In this document: piece by piece, positions 8,436 through 16,885 of the stretch
Numbering within the stretch: the stretch's first letter is position 1
How the letters are laid out: every line of letters begins with the position of its first letter
Origin: Brachybacterium phenoliresistens
GTDB lineage: Bacteria; Actinomycetota; Actinomycetes; Actinomycetales; Dermabacteraceae
DNA: 64,000 nucleotides
NCBI RefSeq assembly: GCF_000576425.1
Contig: NZ_KK069997.1
Coordinates: 1-64,000, forward strand
Direction: 5' to 3'
Program-made: the position numbers and the translations under genes
Notes under the pieces: generated by a model
Told to the model about the DNA's origin: nothing
The model's input: only the letters and a program-made list of their open reading frames with translations
Database searches by the model: none

Positions 8436-9493
8436 AGGAGCCTCCGCTCGAGTCCGGCCCCGCGCGGGGCGATGGCCGCCTCGGCGAGCTCCACGAGGTC
8501 GTCGACCTCGTAGACGGGCCACCCGAACAGCGCCCGGCGCCACTCCGGCGGGACGGCCCGGTGCCCCAGGGCCCCGCCGATCAGCGCCCCGGCGATGCAG
8601 GCGATGGTGTCGGTGTCGTACCCGGCGCGCACCGCCGCCTCCAGCACGGCCACCAGGTGGTCGCGCTGGGCGAAACGGCCCTCCGGGATCGGCCCGGCGT
8701 GGTGGATGGCCGACCAGGCCGCCTGGAAGGCGTGCACCACCCAGCCGTTGCGGCCGAAGACGGCGGGCTCGGCGGCCTCCGCCGCCTCGATGCGCTCCTC
8801 CCACAGGGGGGCGCGCTCCGGCGCGAGCTGGCCCAGCCCGGTGCGGACGTCGACCTCGCCCGTGAGGACGGCGCGGCGCACCGCGAATCCCCACAGCAGG
8901 CAGGCGTCCACGACGTCGGGGTGGACATGGGTGAGCAGGCACACGGCCTCGATGGCCGCCCGGACCTCGGCGTCGGAGCCGTGCAGGTGCGGCAGCACCG
9001 AGACGTGGATGCGCATCAGGGCGCCGTTGCCGGCGATCTGGGGCAGGTCCTCGTGGGCGTGCAGCGCCGCGGTGCGGAAGTCCGCGGCGGCGGGAACGGT
9101 CCGCCCCTCGGTGATCGCGATCTCGCTGGCCCGGCGGATCACGGTGGAGGTCAGCGCGCCGATGTCCGGGGTGCTCATGGACCAGGAGAACCAGCCGCGG
9201 GCCACGCGGTCCAGGGTCTCCTCGTCCAGGAAGCCGGTGCTCCCGCCCACGGCGGACAGCGCCTCGAGCAGGACGACGGCCATGGAGGTGTCGTCCGTCC
9301 ACTCGCCGGGCTCCCAGCCGAGGATCCCGCCGCCGGTCATCTCCACGTCGTCGGACGCGGGGATGGGGGCCTGGAACTCGTAGGGGGCGCCCAGGGCGTC
9401 CCCGGCCGCGGCCGCGACGACGACGCCGAGCGCGCGCTCTCGCTGCTGCGCGTCGAGCGCGGGGCGTGGGGGCACCGCATCGTCCGTTCTCAC
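8432..9493 (-). CDS. ADP-ribosylglycohydrolase family protein
   Basis: 353 residues. The binuclear metal motifs of the DraG/ARH family are visible: GEWTDDTSMAVVLLEAL near residue 65 and, near the C-terminus, YDTDTIACIAGALIGGALG. The N-terminal GVVVAAAAGDALGAPYE glycine-rich helix is also family-typical. Such enzymes remove ADP-ribose from proteins, DNA or free metabolites; the target here is unknown. GTG 9493 is chosen as the start because the domain begins soon after; TATGGA lies 11 nt upstream. Followed, with a 4-bp overlap, by the endonuclease-family gene; a joint nucleic-acid or nucleotide-processing role is only a guess. Confidence 0.85.
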   Translation of the reverse strand: MRTDDAVPPRPALDAQQRERALGVVVAAAAGDALGAPYEFQAPIPASDDVEMTGGGILGWEPGEWTDDTSMAVVLLEALSAVGGSTGFLDEETLDRVARGWFSWSMSTPDIGALTSTVIRRASEIAITEGRTVPAAADFRTAALHAHEDLPQIAGNGALMRIHVSVLPHLHGSDAEVRAAIEAVCLLTHVHPDVVDACLLWGFAVRRAVLTGEVDVRTGLGQLAPERAPLWEERIEAAEAAEPAVFGRNGWVVHAFQAAWSAIHHAGPIPEGRFAQRDHLVAVLEAAVRAGYDTDTIACIAGALIGGALGHRAVPPEWRRALFGWPVYEVDDLVELAEAAIAPRGAGLERRLL

Positions 9494-9600
9494 GTGCCCA
9501 TCGTTCCATATCCCGCCCGAAGCACTACTGGATGGTAGCCAACCTGTCGTGCAGGACACGCCCGCACGCCGGTACGCTGAAGCGACACCGAAGGAGCTCC

Positions 9601-10419
9601 ATGTCGACCCCCATCCCCGACTCGCCCGCGCCCGCCCCCGAGACCTCGGGAGGCTGCGGCTGCGGCGACCCGCATGACCATGCCGGCCACGACCACCCGC
9701 CCACCGGGGCGGACGTGGTCCGTGCCCTGGTCCCGGCGCTCTCGATCGTCTCCCTGGCGATCCCGGCGCTGGGCGTGATCATGATCCTGTCGATCCTCGC
9801 CTACGCGCCCTCGACGCCCTGGCCGATCCTCATCGGCCTCTCGCTCGGCGCCCTGCAGCTGCTCTCCCTCGTGGCGACCAGCCTGTACGTGGCGCGCACC
9901 CGGGTGCAGCTCGCCGTGAACCCCGGCCTGCTCGCGGTGCGCAGCGTCGTGGACGAGCTGCTGCGCCTGGCGGCCGTGTGGTCCGCGACGCTGCTGTGGC
10001 CGGCCGATGTGCGCGGTCCGCTCGCGGTGTGGGTCGGCGCGGGCACCGCGCTGGTCTGGGTCGTCCTGGCGACCGCGCAGTCCCTGCGCACCCGCTCCCG
10101 GATCGCCAAGCCCTCGCAGTGGTCGACGGAGGCCGTGGCGACCCTGCTGAACGAGGGGGTCGGCGTGCGGCGCAGCATGGTGCTGCGCGTGCTCGACGTC
10201 GCCGGCACCATCACCTTCCAGCTCGGCGCCACCATCCTGGTGATGCTCTCCCCCGCCATGGTCGTGGCGACCGTGGTGCTGTCGATCGCCACCGGGCTGT
10301 CGACCCTCGTCCTCCAGCGCCGCTCGCCCTCGCAGCGGGCCCGCTCGCCCTGGGCCCTCGCCCCGGTGGGCATCGGCCTGCTCGTGCTCGTCCTCGCCGT
10401 CCTCGCCCTAGGAGCCTGA
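9601..10419 (+). CDS. Hypothetical membrane protein with Cys/His-rich cytosolic N-terminus
   Basis: 272 residues, not recognised. AAGGAG lies 7 nt before ATG 9601. The N-terminus carries GGCGCGDPHDHAGHDH (residues ~17-32), two Cys and four His that could bind a metal, followed by about six hydrophobic segments (VPALSIVSLAIPALGVIMIL, LIGLSLGALQLLSLVATSL, WVGAGTALVWVVLATA, ITFQLGATILVML, AMVVATVVLSIATGL, IGLLVLVLAVLALGA). It ends 4 bp before the M13 peptidase gene, so the two are probably co-transcribed. A metal-sensing or metal-handling role is inference from the tail only. Confidence 0.75.
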   Translation: MSTPIPDSPAPAPETSGGCGCGDPHDHAGHDHPPTGADVVRALVPALSIVSLAIPALGVIMILSILAYAPSTPWPILIGLSLGALQLLSLVATSLYVARTRVQLAVNPGLLAVRSVVDELLRLAAVWSATLLWPADVRGPLAVWVGAGTALVWVVLATAQSLRTRSRIAKPSQWSTEAVATLLNEGVGVRRSMVLRVLDVAGTITFQLGATILVMLSPAMVVATVVLSIATGLSTLVLQRRSPSQRARSPWALAPVGIGLLVLVLAVLALGA

Positions 10420-10423
10420 CCCG

Positions 10424-12391
10424 ATGGAATCTTCCGCACCCCTGCCCTCCGGCCTCGATCTGCGCTGGAGGGACGAGGCGATCCGCCCGCAGGACGACCT
10501 GTTCGGGCACGTCAACGGCCGCTGGCTGCGCGAGCACGTGATGCCCGCGGACCGCTCGAGCGACGGCGAGTTCCGCCGGCTGCGCGACCTCTCCGAGGAG
10601 CGCGTGCGGGAGATCGTCGAGGAGGCCCCCGCGGACAGCCGCATCGGCGCGCTCTACCGGGCGTTCATGGACGAGGACGCGATCGAGGCCAAGGGCTCCG
10701 CGCCCCTCGAGCCGCTGCTGCAGGAGATCACGGCGACCGCGGATCGGGGCGAGCTGACCGAGCTGATGGCCTCCCCCGGGTCCGGCACCTCGCTGCTGCT
10801 GGCCTACGTGTGGACCGACGACCGCGACTCCACCCGCTACCAGGTGAAGATCCACCAGGGCGGGCTGGGCCTGCCCGACGAGTCCTACTACCGCGAGGAC
10901 GCCTACGCCGAGATCCGCACGGCCTACGTCGAGCATCTCTCCCGCCTCGCCGCCCTGGCCGACCTGCCCGGCCGTGCGGGCCTCGTGATCGGCGACGCGG
11001 CCGCGCAGGCGCGCGCCGTCATGGACTTCGAGACCCGCCTGGCCGGCGCGCACGTGGACGTGGTCCGGGTGCGCGACCGCGAGAAGTCGGACAACCCGAT
11101 GGACGCCGCGGCCCGCGCCGAGACCGCCCCGCGGCTGGACTGGGCGGCGTTCGTGCGCGGCACGGGCGCCCCCGAGGCGGCCTTCGACGTCGTCTCCGTC
11201 GGCCAGCCCGAGTTCCTCGCCGAGGCCGATGCCGTGTTCGCCGAGACCGACCTCGCCGTCCTGCGGACCTGGCTCGCCCTGCACACCATCGCCTCCTACG
11301 CCCCCTACCTCTCCTCCGCCTTCGTCGAGGAGGACTTCGACTTCAACGGCCGGGTCCTCTCCGGGGCCGAGGAGCTGCGCGAGCGCTGGAAGCGCGGCGT
11401 GGCCCTGGTCGAGAGCATCGCCGGCTTCGACGTGGGCCGGGAGTACGTGGCCCGCCACTTCCCGCCCGCCCACAAGGAGCGGATGGACGAGCTGGTCGCC
11501 GCGCTGCTGGAGGCCTACCGCGCCTCCATCGAGCAGCTGGACTGGATGACCCCGGAGACCCGCGGCCGCGCCCTGGAGAAGCTCTCCCGCTTCACCCCGA
11601 AGGTCGGCTACCCCGAGCAGTGGCGCAGCTACGACGGCCTGGAGATCGACCCGCAGGACCTGGTCGCCTCCGTGCGGGCCAGCCGCCGCTTCGACGCGGA
11701 CTACGAGTACGCCAAGGTCGGCGGGCCGATCGACGAGCACGAGTGGCACATGACCCCGCAGACGGTCAACGCCTACTACAACCCCGGCCGCAACGAGATC
11801 GTCTTCCCCGCCGCGATCCTGCAGCCGCCCTTCTTCGACGCCGAGGCGGACCCGGCCGTGAACTTCGGCGGGATCGGCGCGGTGATCGGCCACGAGATCG
11901 GGCACGGCTTCGACGACCAGGGCTCGAAGTACGACGGCGACGGCAACCTGCGCTCCTGGTGGACCGCGCAGGACCGCGCCGCCTTCGAGGAGCGCACCTC
12001 GCGGCTGATCGACCAGTTCTCGGCGCTGTCCCCCCGGGACCTCGAGGAGAGCCACCGCGTCAACGGCGCGCTGACCATCGGCGAGAACATCGGCGACCTC
12101 GGCGGCCTGTCCATCGCGGTCAAGGCGTACCTGCAGGTCGCCGGCTCCGACGCGCCGGAGATCGACGGCTTCACCGGCCTCCAGCGGGTGTTCCTGTCCT
12201 GGGCCACCGTGTGGCGCGGCAAGAACCGCGAGCAGGAGGCGATCCGTCGCCTGGCCACGGACCCGCACGCCCCCGCGGAGTTCCGCTGCAACACGGCCGC
12301 CAGCCACGTCGACGCCTTCCACGAGGCGTTCTCGGTGACCGCGGGCGACGCCCTCTACCTCGAGCCCGCGGACCGCGTGAGGATCTGGTGA
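10424..12391 (+). CDS. M13 family metallopeptidase (neprilysin/PepO-like)
   Basis: 655 residues, the normal length for soluble bacterial M13 enzymes. The zinc site is VIGHEIGHGFDDQG near residue 488, the third ligand Glu is in ENIGDLGG near residue 553, and the substrate-binding NAYYNP motif is near residue 448. The C-terminus ends in the family's VRIW. The N-terminus (RWRDEAIRPQDDLFGHVNGRW split: DDLFGHVNGRW) is typical and there is no signal peptide, so the enzyme should be cytosolic and cut oligopeptides. Start ATG 10424 follows the membrane-protein stop by 4 bp; the next gene overlaps its stop as GTGA. Confidence 0.93.
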   Translation: MESSAPLPSGLDLRWRDEAIRPQDDLFGHVNGRWLREHVMPADRSSDGEFRRLRDLSEERVREIVEEAPADSRIGALYRAFMDEDAIEAKGSAPLEPLLQEITATADRGELTELMASPGSGTSLLLAYVWTDDRDSTRYQVKIHQGGLGLPDESYYREDAYAEIRTAYVEHLSRLAALADLPGRAGLVIGDAAAQARAVMDFETRLAGAHVDVVRVRDREKSDNPMDAAARAETAPRLDWAAFVRGTGAPEAAFDVVSVGQPEFLAEADAVFAETDLAVLRTWLALHTIASYAPYLSSAFVEEDFDFNGRVLSGAEELRERWKRGVALVESIAGFDVGREYVARHFPPAHKERMDELVAALLEAYRASIEQLDWMTPETRGRALEKLSRFTPKVGYPEQWRSYDGLEIDPQDLVASVRASRRFDADYEYAKVGGPIDEHEWHMTPQTVNAYYNPGRNEIVFPAAILQPPFFDAEADPAVNFGGIGAVIGHEIGHGFDDQGSKYDGDGNLRSWWTAQDRAAFEERTSRLIDQFSALSPRDLEESHRVNGALTIGENIGDLGGLSIAVKAYLQVAGSDAPEIDGFTGLQRVFLSWATVWRGKNREQEAIRRLATDPHAPAEFRCNTAASHVDAFHEAFSVTAGDALYLEPADRVRIW

Positions 12392-12966
12392 GCCGGCCGG
12401 ATCCGCCCTTCTACGTCGGGGCGACCCGGCCCGGGGCGGTGGGCTGGACGCGCATCGGCATGACCGCGGCGATGGCGCTGGTGCTGCTGGTGCTGGGCCT
12501 GACCGTGCGCTCCGCCGTCCCGCCGCTGCTGGTGGTGCTCCTGGCGGCCGTCGCCCTCGGCATGGCCCTGTGGTCCTGGATGCGGCTGTGGACGCGGTTC
12601 ATCGTCGACGAGCACGGGGTGACCGTCTCCTACGGCGGGTTCTGGCCGCAGCGCCCCTGGGACGTCGCCGCCTTCCGCACCGTGCAGCTGCGGGAGATCC
12701 CCGGGGAGACGCTCGGCGTGAGCGTCGGCCCCCTGGGGCGGCCCCGCGGCCGCATCATGACCGGGGCCGCGCACGAGCGGCGCCCCGTCGCCGGCCGCCC
12801 CGTCCACCCGCCGGAGGCACCGCAGGAGACCTACCGCATGCAGGTCACCCGCGCCGGCACCATGGTCGAGATCATCGGCCGCGACGGCACGCACTTCCTG
12901 CTCTCCCCCACCGATCCCGAGGCCACGGCGCTCGCGGTGGACCAGGCGATCCGGGCACGGCGCTGA
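12388..12966 (+). CDS. PH-like membrane protein (DUF3093-like architecture)
   Basis: 192 residues. Two adjacent hydrophobic helices (residues ~22-60) are followed by a soluble beta-rich domain beginning RFIVDEHGVTVSYGGFWP and ending in an Ala-rich helix, LAVDQAIRARR. This is the layout of bacterial two-helix-plus-PH-domain proteins; no catalytic residues are seen. The GTG start at 12388 overlaps the M13 stop. It ends just before the TPP-riboswitch promoter, so it closes the operon of membrane protein, M13 peptidase and itself. Confidence 0.65.
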   Translation: MSRPDPPFYVGATRPGAVGWTRIGMTAAMALVLLVLGLTVRSAVPPLLVVLLAAVALGMALWSWMRLWTRFIVDEHGVTVSYGGFWPQRPWDVAAFRTVQLREIPGETLGVSVGPLGRPRGRIMTGAAHERRPVAGRPVHPPEAPQETYRMQVTRAGTMVEIIGRDGTHFLLSPTDPEATALAVDQAIRARR

Positions 12967-12971
12967 GACGG

Positions 12972-12977
12972 TAGGAT
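12972..12977 (+). promoter_or_regulatory. -10 element before the TPP riboswitch
   Basis: TAGGAT lies only 6 bp after the preceding stop codon and about 20 bp upstream of the aptamer, placing the start point near 12984. No clear -35 hexamer is seen. Confidence 0.4.
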
Positions 12978-12989
12978 CGGTCCGTCATC

Positions 12990-13082
12990 CACGACAGGGG
13001 AGCACCGCACGGTGCTGAGAGTGCGCACGGCGCAGACCCTCGAACCTGATCCGGCTCGCACCGGCGGAGGGAGTCGGGACTT
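12990..13082 (+). promoter_or_regulatory. TPP riboswitch (thi box)
   Basis: The aptamer core is nearly textbook: AGGGGAGC, then GTGCTGAGA, ACCCTCGAACCTGATCCGG and ACCGGCGGAGGGA in the right order and spacing. CTGAGA contacts the pyrimidine ring and the CCGG...CCGG helix with GGAGGGA forms the pyrophosphate side. It lies directly before the ykoE-like transporter gene, so thiamine pyrophosphate should turn transport off. Identification is by conserved sequence; folding was done by eye. Confidence 0.95.
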
Positions 13083-13086
13083 CTCG

Positions 13087-13102
13087 GCGGCATCACTGCC
13101 GC
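13087..13102 (+). terminator. Short hairpin in the riboswitch expression platform
   Basis: GCGGCA-TCAC-TGCCGC forms a 6-bp stem with a tetraloop, followed by ATCCCCTTT. It sits between the aptamer and the ribosome binding site at 13122-13127. It may act as a weak terminator or pair alternatively with the aptamer 3' strand; control at translation is the other possibility. Confidence 0.4.
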
Positions 13103-13133
13103 ATCCCCTTTCCATCTCGGGAAGGAGATCATG

Positions 13134-13739
13134 ATGACGACCACGACGGGCACCGCCCGCACCCGCTACCGCACCATCGACCTGGTGGTGGTCGCCGGGA
13201 TCGGCGCCGCCTTCGGCGTCGCGTTCCTGGGCTACGGGGCGCTGTACAGCCTCATCGGCCCTCTCACCGCCGCCTTCAAGCCCGCCGAGGGCCTGCTGGC
13301 GGGCATCTGGTTCCTGCCCGCGGTCATCGCCGGCCTCGTCGTGCGCAAGCCCGGCGCCGCGATCGGCGCGGAGCTGATCGCCGCGACGCTCGAGATGATG
13401 CTCGGCGGGCAGTGGGGCTGGGGCACGGTGGTCTCGGGGCTGCTGCAGGGCGGCGGCGTCGAGCTCGCCTTCGCCCTGACCGCCTACCGCCGCTCCACGG
13501 TGCCCGTCGCCGTGCTCGGCGGCGTGCTCGCCGCGTCCCTGGAGTGGGTGTGGGAGCGCTTCGCCTACTACCCGGAGATGAGCTGGGGCTTCGCGATCAT
13601 CATGCTCGGCTTCTTCCTCGTCTCGGGGGCGCTGCTGTGCGGAGCGCTCGGCTGGGCGGCGACCCGGGCCCTCGCGGCCACGGGGGCGCTGGATCCCTTC
13701 CCGGCCGGTCGCGAGCTGGCGGGCGCCGACCGGGCGTGA
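13134..13739 (+). CDS. ykoE: ECF transporter S component, YkoE-like (thiamine/hydroxymethylpyrimidine)
   Basis: 201 residues, nearly all membrane-embedded with 5-6 hydrophobic segments. The N-terminal LVVVAGIGAAFGVAFLGYG, the FLPAVIAGLVVRKPGAA helix pair and the EWVWERFAYYPEMSWGF loop are typical of YkoE-type substrate-binding subunits. The TPP riboswitch upstream fixes the ligand class as thiamine or its HMP moiety. ATG 13134 is preferred over the adjacent ATG 13131 because AAGGAG (13122-13127) is then 6 nt away. The stop overlaps the GTG of the ATPase gene. Confidence 0.88.
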   Translation: MTTTTGTARTRYRTIDLVVVAGIGAAFGVAFLGYGALYSLIGPLTAAFKPAEGLLAGIWFLPAVIAGLVVRKPGAAIGAELIAATLEMMLGGQWGWGTVVSGLLQGGGVELAFALTAYRRSTVPVAVLGGVLAASLEWVWERFAYYPEMSWGFAIIMLGFFLVSGALLCGALGWAATRALAATGALDPFPAGRELAGADRA

Positions 13740-15805
13740 GCACCGCGACCGCCGCCGCCGTGCTCGGGGTCGAGGACCTCGGCTGGCGGCCCGCCTCCCG
13801 CCGGGAGCCCACCCTCTCGGGCGTGACGCTGCACGTCCCGGCCGGACAGCGGGTGCTGCTGGCCGGGGCCAGCGGCGCCGGGAAGTCGACGCTGCTGCGG
13901 GCGCTGGCCGGGCTGCTGGATCCGGAGGCCGGAGAGATCACCGGCGCCCTGAGCACCCCCGACCGTCCCGGCGAGCGGGGCCTGCTGCTCCAGCAGAGCG
14001 TGCACGCCCTGGTCGCGGCGACGGTCGCCCGCGATGCGGCCTTCGGACCGGAGAACGCCGCGCGCTCCCGGGCGCAGATCGCCGACACCGTCCGCGGCGC
14101 CCTGTCCGCGGCGGCGGTCGACGTCGACGGGGAGGCCTCCCCCTTCGACCTCAGCGGCGGCCAGCAGCAGCGGGTCGCCCTGGCCGGCTCCCTCGCCCTC
14201 GCCCCGGACGCCCTGCTCCTGGACGAGCCCCTGAGCATGCTCGACCCGTCGGCGGCCGATGCCGTCCACGCGGCGATCCTCGAGGCCGCCGAAGGGCGCA
14301 CCCTGGTGGTCGCCGACCACCGCACCGCCCGCTGGCTGCCGCACGTGGACCGGGTGATCCTGCTCGGGCCCGGCGGGAGGATCCTCGCCGACGGCCCGCC
14401 CGGCACGGTGGCGCTGCCCGCCGCCGAGCTCCCGCCGCCCCCGCGCCCCGCGCCCGGGGCGGAGGTCGCCGCCCTCGAGGCCGTCGCGATCCGCCGCCGC
14501 GGAGGCCGCGAGATCCTGCACCGCGACCTCGACCTGGCGCTGCGCGCCGGGGAGCTCGCCGCGCTCACCGGCCCGAGCGGCAGCGGGAAGACGACGCTGC
14601 TGCGGGTCCTGCTGGGGCTGGAGGCGCCCGCCGCGGGGAGGATCCGCCGGCCCGAGCGGGAGCGGACGGCCTTCGTCCCGCAGGAGCCCGAGCACTCCTT
14701 CGTCGCCCGGACGGTGCGCGAGGAGGTCACCGCCTCGCCCTGGGCGCAGGACGAGGCCGCGGCGGAGGAGCTGCTGGAGCGCGCCGGGCTCACCCACCTG
14801 GCCGCCGCGAACCCCTTCACGCTCTCGGGCGGGGAGCAGCGGCGCCTCGCGATCGTCGCCGCCCTCGCCCAGCGCCCGCGGCTGCTGGTGCTGGACGAGC
14901 CGACCGTCGGCCTCGACGACGCCCGGCTGGCCGACGTGGTCGCCCTGCTGGACCGCGCCCGCGAGGACGGCTGCGCGATCATCGCGGCGACCCACGACGA
15001 GCGCCTCGCCTCCCGCGCGGACCGCACCCTCGCGCTGCCGGCGCGCCCCGCACCGGACCGGCCCGTCTCCCGGGAGATCACCCCGGTGCCGCACCCCCGC
15101 CGCACGGCGGCGCGCGCCTGCAACCCCCTCACGCTGTGCGCCGTCGGCCTGCTCGCGGCCATCGGCTCCTTCGGCGTGTCGACATGGCAGATCGGCGTGC
15201 TGGGCCTGCTCCCCGTGCTGCTCCTGGCCCCGCTGGCCGTTCCCGGCTGGCGATCGGCGGTGCTGCGCCTGGCGCCGGTCCTGCTCTCCGCGGCGACCCT
15301 GGCATGGACCACCGCCCTGCTCTCCCCGCTCGCCCCGCTGTCCGCCTCGGCCTGGCTGCTGGGCGCGAAGGAGGCCTCCCGGATCACCCTGTTCGTCGCG
15401 CCGGGCGTGCTCGCCCTCGCCTCCGTGGACGTGACCGCCCTGGGCGATGCCCTGCGCACCCGGCTGCGCCTGCCCGGCCGGCCGCTCGCCGCCGGGGTCG
15501 CCGCCCTGGTCCGGATCGGGCACCTGCGCGGGCAGTGGGAGCGGATCCTCGCCGCGCGGACGCTGCGCGGGCTGGGCTCGGCCCGCTCGCCCCGCGTGCT
15601 GGCCTCGGCGACCCTCGCCCTGCTGGTGGACACGCTGCGCGGGGCGGAGCAGCAGGCCCTGGCCATGGACGCCCGCGGATTCGCCGAGGCGGACGCGCGC
15701 ACCGTCGCGCTGCCCAGCCCGCTGGGGCGGGCCGACGTGATCGGCGCGCTGGTGGGCATCGCGCTGCTGCTGTGGCCCTGGGCGCTGCGGCTGATGATCG
15801 GCTGA
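13736..15805 (+). CDS. ECF energy-coupling module in one chain: ATPase-ATPase-EcfT
   Basis: 689 residues. Domain 1 has Walker A GASGAGKS (~44), signature LSGGQQQR (~139) and Walker B LLLDEP (~160). Domain 2 has Walker A GPSGSGKT (~280), signature LSGGEQRR (~363) and Walker B LLVLDEPT (~384). After residue ~465 come four to five hydrophobic segments and the EcfT coupling signatures AARTLRGLG and MDARGF, the Ala-Arg-Gly motifs that contact the ATPases. So the equivalents of the duplicated ATPase YkoD and the transmembrane YkoC are fused. Both ATP sites look intact. Translation is coupled to ykoE by GTGA. Together they form a complete thiamine-precursor importer under TPP control. Confidence 0.9.
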   Translation: MSTATAAAVLGVEDLGWRPASRREPTLSGVTLHVPAGQRVLLAGASGAGKSTLLRALAGLLDPEAGEITGALSTPDRPGERGLLLQQSVHALVAATVARDAAFGPENAARSRAQIADTVRGALSAAAVDVDGEASPFDLSGGQQQRVALAGSLALAPDALLLDEPLSMLDPSAADAVHAAILEAAEGRTLVVADHRTARWLPHVDRVILLGPGGRILADGPPGTVALPAAELPPPPRPAPGAEVAALEAVAIRRRGGREILHRDLDLALRAGELAALTGPSGSGKTTLLRVLLGLEAPAAGRIRRPERERTAFVPQEPEHSFVARTVREEVTASPWAQDEAAAEELLERAGLTHLAAANPFTLSGGEQRRLAIVAALAQRPRLLVLDEPTVGLDDARLADVVALLDRAREDGCAIIAATHDERLASRADRTLALPARPAPDRPVSREITPVPHPRRTAARACNPLTLCAVGLLAAIGSFGVSTWQIGVLGLLPVLLLAPLAVPGWRSAVLRLAPVLLSAATLAWTTALLSPLAPLSASAWLLGAKEASRITLFVAPGVLALASVDVTALGDALRTRLRLPGRPLAAGVAALVRIGHLRGQWERILAARTLRGLGSARSPRVLASATLALLVDTLRGAEQQALAMDARGFAEADARTVALPSPLGRADVIGALVGIALLLWPWALRLMIG

Positions 15806-15830
15806 GGGCCCCGGCGCCTACCCTGGTGCC

Positions 15831-16271
15831 ATGACGCCGACGGACGAGACCCCCGCCCCCGCCCCCGCCCCCGCTGCCCCGGATGATGACGCCGCCGCGC
15901 TGGCCGCGAGCATGATGGACGCCGCCCGCCAGGGCCGCGCCGACGTCCTGCGGCCGCTGCTCGCCCAGGGAGCACCGGTCGACATGCAGGACGCCTCCGG
16001 CAGCACCATGCTCATGCTGGCCGCGTACCACGGGCACGCCGCGCTGGTCACCGTGCTGCTCGAGCACGGCGCGGATCCCGAGCTGATGAACGACCGCGGG
16101 CAGTCCCCGCTGGCGGGCGCAGCGTTCAAGGGCTACGAGGACGTCGTGCGGGCCCTGCTGGCCGGCGGCGCCGATCCCGACGCCGGCGCGCCGAGCGCCC
16201 GGGAGACGGCCGCCTACTTCCGGCGCGCAGAGATCACGGCCCTCCTCGACGGGGACGGCGACGGCGCCTGA
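15831..16271 (+). CDS. Ankyrin-repeat protein
   Basis: 146 residues. Three or more ankyrin repeats are visible from residue ~35: GSTMLMLAAYHGHAALVTVL, then LEHGADPELMNDRGQSPLAG, then a third with ALLAGGADPDAG. The first 25 residues are Pro/Ala/Asp-rich. Such small bacterial ankyrin proteins bind protein partners; none is suggested here. ATG 15831 has TACCCT 6 nt upstream and no Shine-Dalgarno, again leaderless in style. It lies 25 bp after the transporter operon and is convergent with the GNAT gene. Confidence 0.85.
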   Translation: MTPTDETPAPAPAPAAPDDDAAALAASMMDAARQGRADVLRPLLAQGAPVDMQDASGSTMLMLAAYHGHAALVTVLLEHGADPELMNDRGQSPLAGAAFKGYEDVVRALLAGGADPDAGAPSARETAAYFRRAEITALLDGDGDGA

Positions 16272-16283
16272 TCCGCGCCCGGC

Positions 16284-16805
16284 TCAGTGCCGGTACTCCA
16301 TCGGCACGTGCTCGATGCCGGCCTCGAGGAACATCTCGCCGACGGTCACGTAACCCATGCCGCGGTACCAGTCCTCGAGGTAGGCCTGCGCGTCGATCCG
16401 CACCACCTGATCGGGGGCGAGCTCGCGGGTGAGGTCCAGGGCCGCGCGCATGATCCGGCCGCCGAACCCGTCCCGGCGGTTCTGCGCCCGCACCGCGAGC
16501 CGGCCGATCCGCATCGACCCGTCCGGCTCGGTGAGCACGCGGATGTGCGCGGCGGGCTCCCCCGCGAGCCCGGCGGCCTCCGCCTCCGGGCCGGGCACCT
16601 CGATCCACAGCAGCGTCGTCCCGGCCTCGAGGTCCCGGCCGTCCAGGTCGGGGTCCGTGGCCCCCTGCTCGATCGAGAACACGTCCTGGCGCAGCTTCGC
16701 CAGCAGGTAGAGGGTGCGGGGGTCCACCTCGCGCACCGGAGCGCGGTGCAGCGTCGCCCCGGAGGGGATCGGCGAGGAGGGGGTCAGCGCGGAGAGGTCG
16801 TCCAT
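16284..16805 (-). CDS. GNAT family N-acetyltransferase (ElaA-like)
   Basis: 173 residues. LYLLAKLRQDVFSIEQGA near the N-terminus and the acetyl-CoA site IGRLAVRAQNRRDGFGGRIM (motif A, R/Q-x-x-G-x-G/A variant) mark the ElaA-type GNAT group, as do DAQAYLEDWYRGMGYV and the final EHVPMEYRH. The acceptor is unknown. ATG 16805 is chosen because TAGCGT is 7 nt upstream; an in-frame GTG at 16814 lies inside that promoter element and is rejected. Confidence 0.87.
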   Translation of the reverse strand: MDDLSALTPSSPIPSGATLHRAPVREVDPRTLYLLAKLRQDVFSIEQGATDPDLDGRDLEAGTTLLWIEVPGPEAEAAGLAGEPAAHIRVLTEPDGSMRIGRLAVRAQNRRDGFGGRIMRAALDLTRELAPDQVVRIDAQAYLEDWYRGMGYVTVGEMFLEAGIEHVPMEYRH

Positions 16806-16885
16806 GGTCTCCACGCTACGCCGTAGTATGCCTCTGGCCTGCGCGTCCCCTGTGCGAGCCGTGCCACCACGAAGGAGCGTGAACC

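Noticed and set aside
16855..16885. Riboswitch before the cytosine deaminase
   Set aside because: The space is too short and shows only a Shine-Dalgarno; no aptamer-like conserved core.
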